A stretch of 64,000 nt of DNA from Bacillaceae bacterium OF18-1A (GTDB lineage Bacteria > Bacillota > Bacilli > Bacillales > Bacillaceae_G), in the NCBI GenBank assembly GCA_027694045.1, contig JAQEWB010000002.1, positions 124,001-188,000 of the forward strand, given 5' to 3'. Of this stretch, positions 19,678 to 30,417 are shown in pieces (the stretch's first letter is position 1; every line of letters begins with the position of its first letter). The notes below the pieces were generated by a model that made no database searches, had not been told where the DNA came from, and saw only the letters and a list, made by a program, of their open reading frames with translations. The translations under genes were made by a program, and so were the position numbers.

Positions 19678-20447
19678 TTAGATGCCACCTCTAATAATTC
19701 ACTTTTTTGAGCTACATCTCCATAAATTTCAGCAAATTTCTCATCTGTTGCTTCTTCTACCAAACCATCGAAAACTATTTCACCTGCATGTAATCCAATA
19801 ATACGTGTAGCATATTGCCTAGCTAAATCAATAGAATGTAAGTTTACAATTGTCGTAATTCCAAAATCTTCATTAATTTTTTTCAAATCATCCATCACTT
19901 GTTTTGTTGTAAGTGGATCTAGCGATGCAACTGGTTCATCTGCCAATATAATTTTTGCTTCTTGTGCCAATGCTCTTGCAATCGATACACGTTGCTGCTG
20001 CCCTCCTGATAATTCATCAGCTCTTGTGTATGCTTTCTCTAAAATATTCACTCTTTTTAGCGATTGAAATGCAAGTTCCAAATCCTCTTTTGGAAACAAA
20101 CCAAACGTTGTACGTAATGTAGAATGATATCCAACGCGCCCTGCTAACACATTCTTCAGTACTGTTGATCGCTTCACAAGGTTAAAACTTTGAAAAATCA
20201 TACCGATATCTCGGCGCATACGTCTTAATTCTTTTCCTTTTGCGGAAGTAATAGACTCGCCTTCAATCATAATTTCTCCTTCTGTAATCTCATGAAGGCG
20301 ATTTACTGATCTAAGAAGTGTAGATTTTCCAGCTCCGGATAGTCCTACCATTACAACAAATTCGCCTTTTTGAATTTTCAAATTTATATTATTCAATCCT
20401 TTTGTACCATTTGGATACACTTTGGAAACATTTCGAAACTCTATCAC
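19674..20447 (-). CDS. phnC: Phosphonate-type ABC transporter ATPase
   Basis: 257 residues: Walker A (GLSGAGKST), signature [15 protein letters not shown], Walker B ([13 protein letters not shown]). The length and C-terminal region fit PhnC. It drives import through the two PhnE subunits. No C-P lyase genes are visible in this window, so the imported compound need not be a phosphonate. Confidence 0.9.
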   Translation of the reverse strand: MIEFRNVSKVYPNGTKGLNNINLKIQKGEFVVMVGLSGAGKSTLLRSVNRLHEITEGEIMIEGESITSAKGKELRRMRRDIGMIFQSFNLVKRSTVLKNVLAGRVGYHSTLRTTFGLFPKEDLELAFQSLKRVNILEKAYTRADELSGGQQQRVSIARALAQEAKIILADEPVASLDPLTTKQVMDDLKKINEDFGITTIVNLHSIDLARQYATRIIGLHAGEIVFDGLVEEATDEKFAEIYGDVAQKSELLEVASK

Positions 20448-20490
20448 ACATCTGACCTACCTTCTAAATATGATCAATAACCGAAAAATA

Positions 20491-20528
20491 GCAAACTAAC
20501 TGAAACTACAAACCTTTCCAGTTAGTCG
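20491..20528 (-). promoter_or_regulatory. Hairpin between phnD and phnC
   Basis: The inverted repeat ACTAACTG/CAGTTAGT with a 16-base loop lies between the binding-protein gene and the ATPase gene and has no T-run. It could stabilise the phnD part of the transcript, as seen in other binding-protein operons. Function inferred. Confidence 0.35.
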
Positions 20529-20543
20529 CCATTTCCATATGTA

Positions 20544-21482
20544 TTATTGCGTTTTTACTTTCTTCCCATATTCACGAACAATATCAAACTTACTATCATC
20601 AGATTTAACATATCCTTCATGTGAATATACTTCTTTAATGATTTTATGACCTTCTTCATCCTTTCCAATTTCAATGAAAGCATCTTGCAATTTCTTACTC
20701 CATTCAGCATCTAAATCAGAACGAACAGAAATCGTATCATTTGGAATTTTCTCCGTAAACTTCACTATTTTCGTTTGATCGAATACATTCGGATAGTCTT
20801 TTTTCACAACGTTACGAGCATCTTGAAATACAACTGCTGCATCTACATCACCATTTAAAAGAGCAATAAGTGATTGATCGTGACCTTTTAATGTAACAGG
20901 TTTCACATCCTTCAAAGGATCAATTCCCTCTTTTAACAGTACCGCTGCAGGCCATACGTATCCTGCTGATGATGTCACATCTTGATAACCAATTTTTTTA
21001 CCTTTTAAATCTTTTACACTATTAATATTAGAATCCTTCTTAACAACAAACTCTGATTTATAAAAATCTACTAAATCTTTTGTAGGTGCTCCCGTTTCAT
21101 CCTCTACTCCAAAACGTTGTGCCTGTAAAATTACATTTGCAGCCTTTTTCTCATGAGCTAGCACATACGCTGTTGGAGGTAAAAAGCCTACATCTACTTG
21201 CTTAGATGCCATCGCTTCTACAATTGTATTGTAATTCGTTGAAATACTAACCTTTACCGGAATGTTTAATTTATCACTTAATAGCTTTTCCAATGGTTTT
21301 GCCTTAGCCTCTAACGTATCTGCATTTTGAGAAGGAACAAATTGAACATTTAACGTCTTTGGTACATAACCTTTTTTCGTATCCTCATTTTTATTTGCAC
21401 TTGATTCCTTCGTTCCACAACCACTTAACAACCCCGCTGCTAGTACAACTGTTGTGCTCATTGCAAAAACTTTTTTCAACAT
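20544..21482 (-). CDS. phnD: Phosphonate-type ABC transporter substrate-binding lipoprotein
   Basis: 312 residues with a lipoprotein signal (MLKKVFAMSTTVVLAAGLLSGC). The mature part matches PhnD/PtxB-like proteins: LNVQFVPSQNADTLEAKAKP, a hinge near QDVTSSAGYVWPA, and ALLNGDVDAAVVFQD. The start at 21482 has a GGAGGC ribosome site; the frame to 21545 is an upstream extension without one. It captures the ligand outside the membrane for PhnE-PhnC. Confidence 0.9.
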   Translation of the reverse strand: MLKKVFAMSTTVVLAAGLLSGCGTKESSANKNEDTKKGYVPKTLNVQFVPSQNADTLEAKAKPLEKLLSDKLNIPVKVSISTNYNTIVEAMASKQVDVGFLPPTAYVLAHEKKAANVILQAQRFGVEDETGAPTKDLVDFYKSEFVVKKDSNINSVKDLKGKKIGYQDVTSSAGYVWPAAVLLKEGIDPLKDVKPVTLKGHDQSLIALLNGDVDAAVVFQDARNVVKKDYPNVFDQTKIVKFTEKIPNDTISVRSDLDAEWSKKLQDAFIEIGKDEEGHKIIKEVYSHEGYVKSDDSKFDIVREYGKKVKTQ

Positions 21483-21568
21483 GTTAATGCCTCCATTTTT
21501 TGTTGTTATAAAATAACCTTCCGTAAACATGAAGAAATATATCACATATTTTTACAAATAATTGCTTA

Positions 21569-21619
21569 TTTACAGAATCTTTACACATTCTATACATTCA
21601 CATCAAAGTACAATTCACA
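21569..21619. promoter_or_regulatory. Candidate PhoP binding repeats
   Basis: TTTACA (21569), TTTACA (21580) and TATACA (21591) are spaced exactly 11 bases apart, followed by TTCACA (21614) close to the same period. This matches the TT[ATC]ACA direct repeats with 11-base spacing bound by PhoP in Bacillus. They lie between the divergent phn operon and nucleotidase genes. A -10-like TATGAT (21627) follows for the plus strand. Confidence 0.45.
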
Positions 21620-21667
21620 TATTTGGTATGATTAAAAAGAAGATAACAATAGAAAAGGTGATTTATA

Positions 21668-23248
21668 TTGAAAGAAAAGCAAACTGTTACTTTAAACATC
21701 CTATTAACTAGCGATATACATGGTACTGTTTACCCTATTCACTACCACGATAATTCTTCTGCAGAATTGGGTTTAGCTAAAATTTCTACTCTTATAAAAA
21801 AAGAACGTACCCAAAATACAAACGTTCTTTTAATCGATAACGGTGACTTCATACAAGGAACACCATTAACTTATCATTACGCTACATACGAAAAAGATAA
21901 GAAAAATCCAATGTCCTTATTAGCCAATTATTTAAATTATGATGCTGCAATTGTCGGCAATCATGAATTTAATTATGGAATGGATATATTAAATCATGCT
22001 GTAGAAACTGCAAACTTCCCGTACTTATCAGCAAATATTTTAGACAAAAACATAAAAGAACCCTATTTCGGGAAGCCTTATATAATAAAACATATTGAAT
22101 CGAATATAAAAATTGCTATTTTAGGAGTAACAACACATTACATCCCAAATTGGGAACAAGCCCATCATATTCAAGATTTATTATTTGAAGATGCACTAGA
22201 AACAACAAAAAAATGGGTATCTTACATCCATGAACACGAGAAACCCGATTTACTAGTCGTAGCCTATCACGGGGGATTTGAACGTGATTTACAAACTGGA
22301 GAACCAACCGAATCTTTAACTGGCGAAAACCAAGGATATGCAATTTGCCATGAAATTGAAGGCATCGATATTTTACTAACAGGCCACCAACACCGTGAAA
22401 TCGCTCAAGCAGTATGTGGTGTAACCATTTTGCAGACTGGATGCAATGGCCATTCAGTTGGAAAAATAGCAGTAACATTTGAAAAAATGGAACAAAAGTG
22501 GGTAAAAAAAGAGAGTTATTCAGAACTATTATCCGTACAAGGGATGGAGGCAGATCCAAATACCCTCTCCTTGGTAGTAGATTATGAAGCTAATACACAA
22601 AAATGGCTTGATCAACCTATCGGAATCATCTATGGCGACATGAAAATTTCAGATGCTATGCAAACTCGCTTGCAAGACCATCCATTTATTGAATTTATAA
22701 ATAAAATACAGATGGATGTAGCTAACGTTTCAATTTCTTGTACAAGTTTGTTTCATAATACATCTCCAGGTTTCCAAAAACATGTAACAATGCGTGATAT
22801 CGTTTCAAATTATATTTATCCAAATACATTAAAAGTAATTAGAATAACTGGTGCAGATATAAAAGATGCTCTCGAACTTTCTGCAACTTATTTCACATTA
22901 GATGTAGACAGAGAAATAATCGTTAATCCTACATATATAGAGCCAAAACCCGCTCACTATAATTACGATATGTGGGAAGGTATTTCATATGTATTAAACA
23001 TTTCAAAACCAGTTGGTGAGAGGGTAGAATCTTTACAGTATAAAGGCGCTCCTCTTCATATGAATGAAGAATATGACGTCGTTATGAATAATTATCGTGC
23101 AAGCGGTGGAGGAAACTTCTTTATGTTTCAAAATAAGGAAGTCATAAAAGACATACCAACAGATATGTCTGAACTTATTGCTAACTATATATTGAAGTAT
23201 AAAACGATCGAGGCAACGAACAACAACAATTGGAGAGTTATTAAATAG
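21668..23248 (+). CDS. 5'-nucleotidase / 2',3'-cyclic phosphodiesterase family protein
   Basis: 526 residues: a calcineurin-type metallophosphatase domain (LLTSDIHGTVYPI, DNGDFIQGTP, IVGNHEFNYG, LLTGHQHREIA) then a 5-nucleotidase C-terminal domain (about 330-500; NYRASGGGNF binds the nucleobase). There is no signal peptide, so it appears cytoplasmic, unlike YfkN-type exported enzymes. It hydrolyses phosphate esters of nucleotides. The start codon is TTG at 21668, after an AAAAGGTG site. It is divergent from the phn operon. Confidence 0.85.
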   Translation: MKEKQTVTLNILLTSDIHGTVYPIHYHDNSSAELGLAKISTLIKKERTQNTNVLLIDNGDFIQGTPLTYHYATYEKDKKNPMSLLANYLNYDAAIVGNHEFNYGMDILNHAVETANFPYLSANILDKNIKEPYFGKPYIIKHIESNIKIAILGVTTHYIPNWEQAHHIQDLLFEDALETTKKWVSYIHEHEKPDLLVVAYHGGFERDLQTGEPTESLTGENQGYAICHEIEGIDILLTGHQHREIAQAVCGVTILQTGCNGHSVGKIAVTFEKMEQKWVKKESYSELLSVQGMEADPNTLSLVVDYEANTQKWLDQPIGIIYGDMKISDAMQTRLQDHPFIEFINKIQMDVANVSISCTSLFHNTSPGFQKHVTMRDIVSNYIYPNTLKVIRITGADIKDALELSATYFTLDVDREIIVNPTYIEPKPAHYNYDMWEGISYVLNISKPVGERVESLQYKGAPLHMNEEYDVVMNNYRASGGGNFFMFQNKEVIKDIPTDMSELIANYILKYKTIEATNNNNWRVIK

Positions 23249-23263
23249 TGCTTTAAACAAATA

Positions 23264-23287
23264 AAAAAGATGGGCTTCGCCCATCTT

Positions 23288-23290
<3 letters not shown>
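23264..23290. terminator. Bidirectional intrinsic terminator
   Basis: AAAGATGGGC-TTC-GCCCATCTTT between the convergent nucleotidase and ynzC genes. Confidence 0.8.
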
Positions 23291-23545
<255 letters not shown>

Positions 23546-23572
23546 TCAAAACTGATTATTATCATACAATAG

Positions 23573-24990
<1,418 letters not shown>

Positions 24991-24997
24991 TCATCAT

Positions 24998-25045
24998 AAA
25001 AAGAAGATAATTACCGTATATAGATGAGGTAATTATCTTCTTTTT
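24998..25045. terminator. Intrinsic terminator of lexA
   Basis: An 18-bp perfect stem AAAAAGAAGATAATTACC with its complement is followed by a T-rich stretch. It is also usable by the convergent DUF4097 gene. Confidence 0.8.
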
Positions 25046-25080
25046 ATATTTTGATAGATTTCTTTCCATCTTATTCCTCA

Positions 25081-25881
25081 CTAACGAGTTTCAATTGTCA
25101 CGTCTCCAGCAGCTGTTTTACCGCTAATCTTTGTATGCCCATTACCTATTGTTATATTATTATTTTCTTTATTAAAAATTGTCACATCACCGGCAGCACT
25201 TTGCCCAGTTATCACCGCATCTTGTGGTTTTTCTAATAAAGTAATATCTATATCTCCAGCAGTTGAACTTGCCTCTAAATCATATTTAGAATCATGATCA
25301 ATAATATCTACATCCCCACTAGACGTCTTCGCCATTACTTTCCCTGTCACTTTTTTTAAACTCACCTCACCAGCTTTAGTAGATCCCTCCACAGCCTTCG
25401 CGGTTACATGTTTCAAATCTACATCTCCAGCAAGTGTTCCAGCACTGACGCGGTCACTTGTCACATCATTTATTTCTATTTCTCCAGCGGATGAACTTAC
25501 TTTTACATCTTGATAAGAACGTTCAGGTATAAATATAGTCACTTTAGGCGTTTGAAATCCGAAATTGTAAAACGAAAAATCAAATGAAACACCTTTTTCT
25601 ATTTCTCCTATAATTTTTAAAGTATCGCCATCTTCAGTAATACGAAGCTCTTGCTTACTTAAATCTCCCGTTTGTTTTACATAAAAAGAGGAATCAGGAG
25701 ATTTTCGGACAATAACATCTCCTGCATCTAAATTAACTTCTACATTTTTCAACGCTTCGTTTTTAATAACTTCTTCCTTAGTTCCTTTTTCTACAGTTTC
25801 TACTGCTTTTTTATACGTTTGTGAAACCCCTATTACTCCAACAATGATACAAGCAATAGCTACTAACAATATTTTTTTCAT
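25081..25881 (-). CDS. DUF4097 beta-helix-like membrane-anchored protein
   Basis: 266 residues: one N-terminal membrane helix (about 2-20), then a repetitive region in which S/A-x-AGD/E-[VI] recurs roughly every 18-22 residues (SSAGEIEI, TLAGDVDL, TKAGEVSL, TSSGDVDI, STAGDIDI, SAAGDVTI, TAAGDVTI), predicting a right-handed beta-helix. This is the DUF4097 (LiaG/YvlB-like) family. It is the last gene of a PadR-HAAS-DUF4097 operon; its start directly abuts the HAAS stop. A role in envelope stress sensing is inferred from the family. Confidence 0.82.
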   Translation of the reverse strand: MKKILLVAIACIIVGVIGVSQTYKKAVETVEKGTKEEVIKNEALKNVEVNLDAGDVIVRKSPDSSFYVKQTGDLSKQELRITEDGDTLKIIGEIEKGVSFDFSFYNFGFQTPKVTIFIPERSYQDVKVSSSAGEIEINDVTSDRVSAGTLAGDVDLKHVTAKAVEGSTKAGEVSLKKVTGKVMAKTSSGDVDIIDHDSKYDLEASSTAGDIDITLLEKPQDAVITGQSAAGDVTIFNKENNNITIGNGHTKISGKTAAGDVTIETR

Positions 25882-25884
25882 CAT

Positions 25885-26427
25885 CTACTCCCCTTTTATC
25901 ATTTTGAAATTCCATATTACATAACGTACACATAACCTCTTAAACCACTTCGTACTATAATAAGCTATAATACATAACAACAAGCCAACTCCAACAAACG
26001 TTATACTAACGAATAAATCCAACCATATAAAAGTACCCATAAATACTTTTACAATAACGAAAAATGGTGTTACTACACTAGCAATCCCGCCGACCCAAAA
26101 AGAAAAAATAAAAGCAATAATTGCAAGTAATGGGCCTAACACAATAATAAAATTAAACAAACTAAGTCCAATTGCTGCCATGACAGCTCTTGTTACATTT
26201 GAAGTCGATGGATCTTTCTTCATCTCATCGAAGCGATACAAAGCAAGTAATTCTTTTGCAATTGTTTTCGGAGAACCAAGCCCTTTTATTATTTCTGATT
26301 CACTTTTCCCCTCTTCTAACCCAAACTGAAAATGCTCTTCATAATCAAATAAAATATCTGTCCTCTCTTCTCCCGGTAACTTTCTAAGTTGATTCGATAA
26401 TTCCCTAAGAAACTGTTCTTTACTCAT
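25885..26427 (-). CDS. HAAS-domain (DUF1700) membrane protein
   Basis: 180 residues. The N-terminal cytoplasmic HAAS domain ([13 protein letters not shown], then [16 protein letters not shown] and [15 protein letters not shown]) precedes about three to four membrane helices. HAAS proteins are usually encoded with PadR regulators and act as their membrane partner. It overlaps the padR 3' end by eight bases, indicating coupled translation. Confidence 0.85.
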   Translation of the reverse strand: MSKEQFLRELSNQLRKLPGEERTDILFDYEEHFQFGLEEGKSESEIIKGLGSPKTIAKELLALYRFDEMKKDPSTSNVTRAVMAAIGLSLFNFIIVLGPLLAIIAFIFSFWVGGIASVVTPFFVIVKVFMGTFIWLDLFVSITFVGVGLLLCIIAYYSTKWFKRLCVRYVIWNFKMIKGE

Positions 26428-26743
26428 CCCAACTCACCCCTTCGATAATTTCCTGCACACCTTTTGCAAAATTACGCCACTCTGTTACTAATAACTTGAG
26501 TTGCATCTCTCCCTGCTCGGTTAGTTGATAATATTTACGAGGCGGCCCTTCCGTTGATTCCTTTAAATACGTTTGAAAATATCCTTCTTTCGTTAAGCGA
26601 CGTAATAAAGGATACACAGACCCTTCCGATATTAAAAATTTATTTGAGATTTGCTGAACAAGTTCATAACCGTAACTATCTTTACGTTTCACAAGTGCCA
26701 AAACACATAGTTCTAACACACCTTTTTTAAACTGAACGTTCAA
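26420..26743 (-). CDS. PadR-family transcriptional regulator
   Basis: 107 residues: winged helix ([37 protein letters not shown]) and a short C-terminal dimer helix. The start is TTG at 26743 ([13 protein letters not shown]), seven bases from GGAGG; the TTG two codons earlier is too close to that site. Likely autorepressor of the PadR-HAAS-DUF4097 operon through the operator pair at 26780-26840. The inducing signal is unknown. Confidence 0.88.
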   Translation of the reverse strand: MNVQFKKGVLELCVLALVKRKDSYGYELVQQISNKFLISEGSVYPLLRRLTKEGYFQTYLKESTEGPPRKYYQLTEQGEMQLKLLVTEWRNFAKGVQEIIEGVSWDE

Positions 26744-26779
26744 GTGCAATCCTCCTTTCTTATTCCAGTACTATTCAAT

Positions 26780-26840
26780 GCACGGTACCTTGCACATCCA
26801 TAATATACCATTAACTATTGTTCATTGCAAGGTACTGTAC
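26780..26840 (-). promoter_or_regulatory. PadR operon promoter with two inverted operator half-sites
   Basis: On the minus strand there is a -35 TTGCAA (26825-26830), a 17-base spacer and a -10 TATATT (26802-26807). The sequence GCAAGGTACYGTRC occurs twice in opposite orientation: at 26827-26840 over the -35 and, reversed, at 26780-26793 just past the expected transcription start. The placement is that of an autorepressor blocking polymerase. Confidence 0.65.
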
Positions 26841-26858
26841 AAAATTAGTAACAACTAT

Positions 26859-26970
26859 AAAGTGAAACTTTAATCAGTCAGGTTTACTGGTGGTTATCTC
26901 CGGCCTAACTTACTTGCACCAACCGAATTTTGAAGCGAGAGTTTTACTATCCACAAATAGCGTGATAAAC
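26859..26970 (+). repeat. Dispersed intergenic repeat, copy C
   Basis: It starts AAAGTGAAACTTTAATCAGT and ends TTACTATCCACAAATAGCGT followed by GATAAAC. It has the same borders as copy A with a more diverged middle. Confidence 0.65.
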
Positions 26971-27094
26971 AAAGATTTAGTTTAAATTGAACAATTAATG
27001 AAAATAGGGCTAATGTATATTTCCAGGTTAGTAAGGAGCAAATACCAAATTTGAGGAACATATGCGAAGTATCTTAGAGTAATTTTTAAGATAT

Positions 27095-27154
27095 TTGTGG
27101 GCATTTTGTGAGCATCAATTTTAAGTGCTCAAATTATGATCATTTTGCCCACAA
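27095..27154. repeat. Nested inverted repeat
   Basis: The outer arms are TTGTGGGCA (27095-27103) and TGCCCACAA (27146-27154); the inner arms are TGAGCA (27109-27114) and TGCTCA (27126-27131). It lies between the PadR operon and the glnA terminator. No gene is seen in 26841-27157. Confidence 0.55.
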
Positions 27155-27158
27155 TAAA

Positions 27159-27190
27159 AAAACCCTCAACACGTTATGTGTCAAGGGTTT
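27159..27190 (-). terminator. Intrinsic terminator of glnRA
   Basis: AACCCTCAACAC/GTGTCAAGGGTT (two mismatches) is followed by a T-run on the minus strand, just beyond glnA. Confidence 0.75.
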
Positions 27191-27197
27191 GAGCCTC

Positions 27198-28532
27198 TTA
27201 GTATAGAGACATGTATTGATCGCGCTCCCATTGGTGAACTTGCGTACGGAAGATATCCCACTCAATCTCTTTCGCTTCGATGAAGTGCTCAAGTAAGTGA
27301 TCTCCTAATGCACCACATACTACTTCGTTAGATTGTAATGTAACTAAAGCTTGCGCTAATGTTGCTGGTAAGTCAACGATACCTGCTTCTTCGCGTTCTT
27401 CTTTTGTCATTACATAGATGTTACGATCTACTGCAGCTGGCGGAGTTAATTTGTTTTTAATTCCGTCAAGACCTGCTGCTAATAATGTAGCCATTACTAA
27501 ATATGGGTTTGCAGCTGGGTCAACACTACGTACTTCTACGCGTGTACTAATACCACGAGATGCAGGGATACGTACTAATGGGCTACGGTTTTGTGCAGAC
27601 CATGCTACGTAACAAGGAGCTTCGTATCCAGGTACTAAACGTTTGTAAGAGTTTACAGTTGGGTTTGCTACCGCTGTAAATGCTGGTGCATGTTTTAGAA
27701 TACCTGCGATGAAGTGACGAGCATCATCACTTAATTGTAATTCACCGTTTTGATCGAAGAATACGTTCTCACCATTTTTGAATAGTGATAAGTTACAGTG
27801 CATACCTGAACCGTTCACACCGTATAATGGTTTTGGCATAAATGTTGCGTGTAAACCATGTTTGCGAGCAATTGTTTTTACAACAAGTTTGAATGTTTGA
27901 ATGTCATCACATGAGCGAATTGCATTTGCATATTTAAAGTCAATTTCGTGTTGACCTGGTGCAACCTCATGGTGAGATGCTTCAATTTCAAAGCCCATTT
28001 CTTCAAGTTCAAGTACGATATCACGACGACAGTTTTCCCCTAGATCCATCGGCGCAAGGTCGAAGTATCCACCGTTATCGTTTAATTCTAATGTTGGATT
28101 TCCTTTTTCATCAACTTTAAATAGGAAGAATTCTGGCTCTGGTCCAAGATTGAAGTCTGAGAATCCTAAAGCTTCCATTTCTTTTAATACACGTTTTAAG
28201 TTGTTACGTGGATCTCCTTCAAATGGAGTACCATCTGCATTGTAAATATCACAGATTAAACGAGCTACTTTACCTTTTTCAGCTGTCCAAGGGAAGATTA
28301 CCCAAGTATCTAAATCCGGATATAGATACATATCAGATTCTTCGATACGTACGAAACCTTCAATAGAAGATCCATCAAACATCATTTTGTTATCAAGAGC
28401 TTTTGTTAACTGACTCACTGGAATCTCTACGTTTTTAATTACTCCTAAAAGATCCGTAAATTGTAGTCGGATATACTTTACATTCTCTTCTTTCGCCAAA
28501 CGGAAAATATCTTCTTTTGTGTACCTAGCCAT
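27198..28532 (-). CDS. glnA: Glutamine synthetase, type I
   Basis: 444 residues, full length for Bacillus GSI-alpha. It shows [15 protein letters not shown] near the N-terminus, the Glu metal ligands ([21 protein letters not shown]), [14 protein letters not shown] and the ARG-type loop [10 protein letters not shown]. It makes glutamine from glutamate, ammonia and ATP; in Bacillus the feedback-inhibited enzyme also holds GlnR and TnrA in active or inactive states. The start at 28532 has an AAGGAGG site. Cotranscribed with glnR. Confidence 0.97.
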   Translation of the reverse strand: MARYTKEDIFRLAKEENVKYIRLQFTDLLGVIKNVEIPVSQLTKALDNKMMFDGSSIEGFVRIEESDMYLYPDLDTWVIFPWTAEKGKVARLICDIYNADGTPFEGDPRNNLKRVLKEMEALGFSDFNLGPEPEFFLFKVDEKGNPTLELNDNGGYFDLAPMDLGENCRRDIVLELEEMGFEIEASHHEVAPGQHEIDFKYANAIRSCDDIQTFKLVVKTIARKHGLHATFMPKPLYGVNGSGMHCNLSLFKNGENVFFDQNGELQLSDDARHFIAGILKHAPAFTAVANPTVNSYKRLVPGYEAPCYVAWSAQNRSPLVRIPASRGISTRVEVRSVDPAANPYLVMATLLAAGLDGIKNKLTPPAAVDRNIYVMTKEEREEAGIVDLPATLAQALVTLQSNEVVCGALGDHLLEHFIEAKEIEWDIFRTQVHQWERDQYMSLY

Positions 28533-28580
28533 TATAAATTCCTCCTTAGTCCCTCTAAACACCTTCAGAATCAGTTATCT

Positions 28581-28970
28581 TTAGTGAAAAAACCTTGAAA
28601 TATCACCTTGTCGTAATGAAGTTCGATTAAATCTACCTGTATGTTGTAGTTCATCTCGAAGTATTTTACGAAGCTCAGTTTTTGAAATTTCTTTCGTTTC
28701 TTCTTTTACTTTCACTGCTTCTGTTTGATTTTCTTTCATTAGTAACACTTGCTTAATACCAGCCATATTTAAGCCTTGATCTAATAAATCTTTAATCTCT
28801 AACAACTTATCTACATCGTTAAATGAAAACAATCTACGATTCCCCTTCGTACGGGTTGGAGAAACAAGATTATGCTCTTCATAGTAGCGAATTTGACGTG
28901 CAGATAATTGTGTTAAATCCATAACAATACCAATAGGAAACAGCGGGGCAGAACGTCTATCTTCTTTCAT
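28581..28970 (-). CDS. glnR: GlnR, MerR-family nitrogen repressor
   Basis: 129 residues: an N-terminal MerR winged helix ([36 protein letters not shown]) and the GlnR-type C-terminal tail [11 protein letters not shown], which is autoinhibitory until contacted by feedback-inhibited glutamine synthetase. It represses glnRA and other nitrogen genes when glutamine is plentiful. It sits directly upstream of glnA. Confidence 0.95.
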   Translation of the reverse strand: MKEDRRSAPLFPIGIVMDLTQLSARQIRYYEEHNLVSPTRTKGNRRLFSFNDVDKLLEIKDLLDQGLNMAGIKQVLLMKENQTEAVKVKEETKEISKTELRKILRDELQHTGRFNRTSLRQGDISRFFH

Positions 28971-29004
28971 CGTTTCAGTTCCTCCTTCGCCTTAACTGCT
29001 TCTC

Positions 29005-29054
29005 ATTTTATATCATGTTATGTTTAGTGTCAATAGATGTTAGCTTTTCTTACA
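29005..29054 (-). promoter_or_regulatory. glnRA promoter with GlnR boxes
   Basis: Minus strand: -35 TTGACA (29028-29033), 17-base spacer, -10 TAAAAT (29005-29010). TGTTAGCTTTTCTTACA (29038-29054) matches the GlnR/TnrA consensus TGTNA-N7-TNACA perfectly, just upstream of the -35. A weaker second copy, TGTTATGTTTAGTGTCA (29016-29032), covers the spacer and -35, as in B. subtilis glnRA. Confidence 0.8.
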
Positions 29055-29116
29055 TGATTTTTTAAATTTTTTTTCGTCTTTTTTTCTAATAGTATGGACC
29101 AGTACTTCCACACACA

Positions 29117-29143
29117 AAAAAGCTGTCAAAATTGACAGCTTTT
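29117..29143 (-). terminator. Intrinsic terminator of hflX-ynbB
   Basis: AAAAGCTGTCAA/TTGACAGCTTTT, directly after the ynbB stop. Confidence 0.8.
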
Positions 29144-29145
29144 CT

Positions 29146-30417
29146 TTAAATAATTGTTAACAAATCCTTTTCAATCAATTCATCAATTGCAGAACAAATC
29201 GCAATTTTAACATGCGAATACGTTAATCCACCTTGCACATACGCAACATAGGGTGGTCGAATCGGGCCATCAGCAGACAATTCAATACTTGCACCTTGAA
29301 TAAACGTTCCTGCCGCCATAATTACATCATCTTCATAACCTGGCATATAGTTTGCATATGGAGTAAAGTGCGAATTAATTGGAGATGCATATTGAATCGC
29401 TTGGCAGAATGCAATCATACGATCTTTATCATCAAATTGAACAGATTGAATCAAATCCGTTCTTGGCGCATTCCACGCTGGCGACGTATTCATTCCTAAC
29501 TTCTCTAAAAATGCAGCTGTAAATACCGCACCTTTTAACGCTTGACCTGCAACATGTGGTGCTAAGAAGAAACCTTGATACATTTCTTGTAAGCTGTATA
29601 AAGATGCTCCCGCTTCCGCCCCAATCCCTGGAGATGTTAAACGATATGCACAAGCCTCAACATACTGTTCTTTCCCGACAATATAACCACCAGTTTTAAC
29701 AATTCCTCCGCCTGGGTTTTTAATAAGAGAACCTGCCATTAAATCTGCACCCACATGACACGGCTCTTGTTCTTCAATAAACTCACCGTAACAATTATCA
29801 ACAAATACAACAACATCAGGTTTAATTTCTTTCACAAACGCAATCATCTCTTTAATTTGAGAAATAGTAAACGACGGACGAGTAGCATATCCTTTTGAAC
29901 GCTGAATACCAATCATCTTCGTATTACTATGGATTGCAGCTGCAACAGCTTCAAAGTCAACAAGCCCTTCTTCAGTAAGAGGAACTGCGTTATATCCAAT
30001 GTTATATTCTTTAAATGACCCTACACCTTTTCCGCGTACACCAACAATCTCTTCCAACGTATCATATGGTTTCCCTGTAATATATAACAATTCATCTCCA
30101 GGGCGCAAAATACCAAATAAAGCTGTAGAGATAGCATGCGTACCTGAAATAATTTGCGGACGAACAAGACCAGCTTCCGCTCCAAATACATCTGCATACA
30201 CTTTTTCTAACGTGTCACGACCAATATCATCATAACCATATCCTGTCGTCGGAATAAAGTGTGAATCACTAATTTTATGTTTTCGAAAACTTTCTAATAC
30301 ACGAAATTGATTACTTTCAATCACTTCATCCACACGTTTATGTACTTCTGTAATCTGGCTCTCTACTTCTTTTACGATTGGAGCAATTTTTTCTCCATTT
30401 TTCAAACGATCAAACAT
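29146..30417 (-). CDS. ynbB: YnbB family PLP-dependent aminotransferase-like protein
   Basis: 423 residues, fold type I PLP enzyme of the methionine gamma-lyase/aluminium-resistance family: [20 protein letters not shown] (PLP phosphate loop), [10 protein letters not shown], and the Lys region [17 protein letters not shown]. The reaction is not established in this family. It overlaps the hflX stop by eight bases and lies next to glnR as in B. subtilis. Confidence 0.88.
   Translation of the reverse strand: MFDRLKNGEKIAPIVKEVESQITEVHKRVDEVIESNQFRVLESFRKHKISDSHFIPTTGYGYDDIGRDTLEKVYADVFGAEAGLVRPQIISGTHAISTALFGILRPGDELLYITGKPYDTLEEIVGVRGKGVGSFKEYNIGYNAVPLTEEGLVDFEAVAAAIHSNTKMIGIQRSKGYATRPSFTISQIKEMIAFVKEIKPDVVVFVDNCYGEFIEEQEPCHVGADLMAGSLIKNPGGGIVKTGGYIVGKEQYVEACAYRLTSPGIGAEAGASLYSLQEMYQGFFLAPHVAGQALKGAVFTAAFLEKLGMNTSPAWNAPRTDLIQSVQFDDKDRMIAFCQAIQYASPINSHFTPYANYMPGYEDDVIMAAGTFIQGASIELSADGPIRPPYVAYVQGGLTYSHVKIAICSAIDELIEKDLLTII

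Noticed and set aside
18080..21482. Reading the phn genes as a full C-P lyase phosphonate pathway
   Set aside because: Only the transporter is present. No phnG-M or other phosphonate-degrading genes are in the window, so only uptake is claimed.
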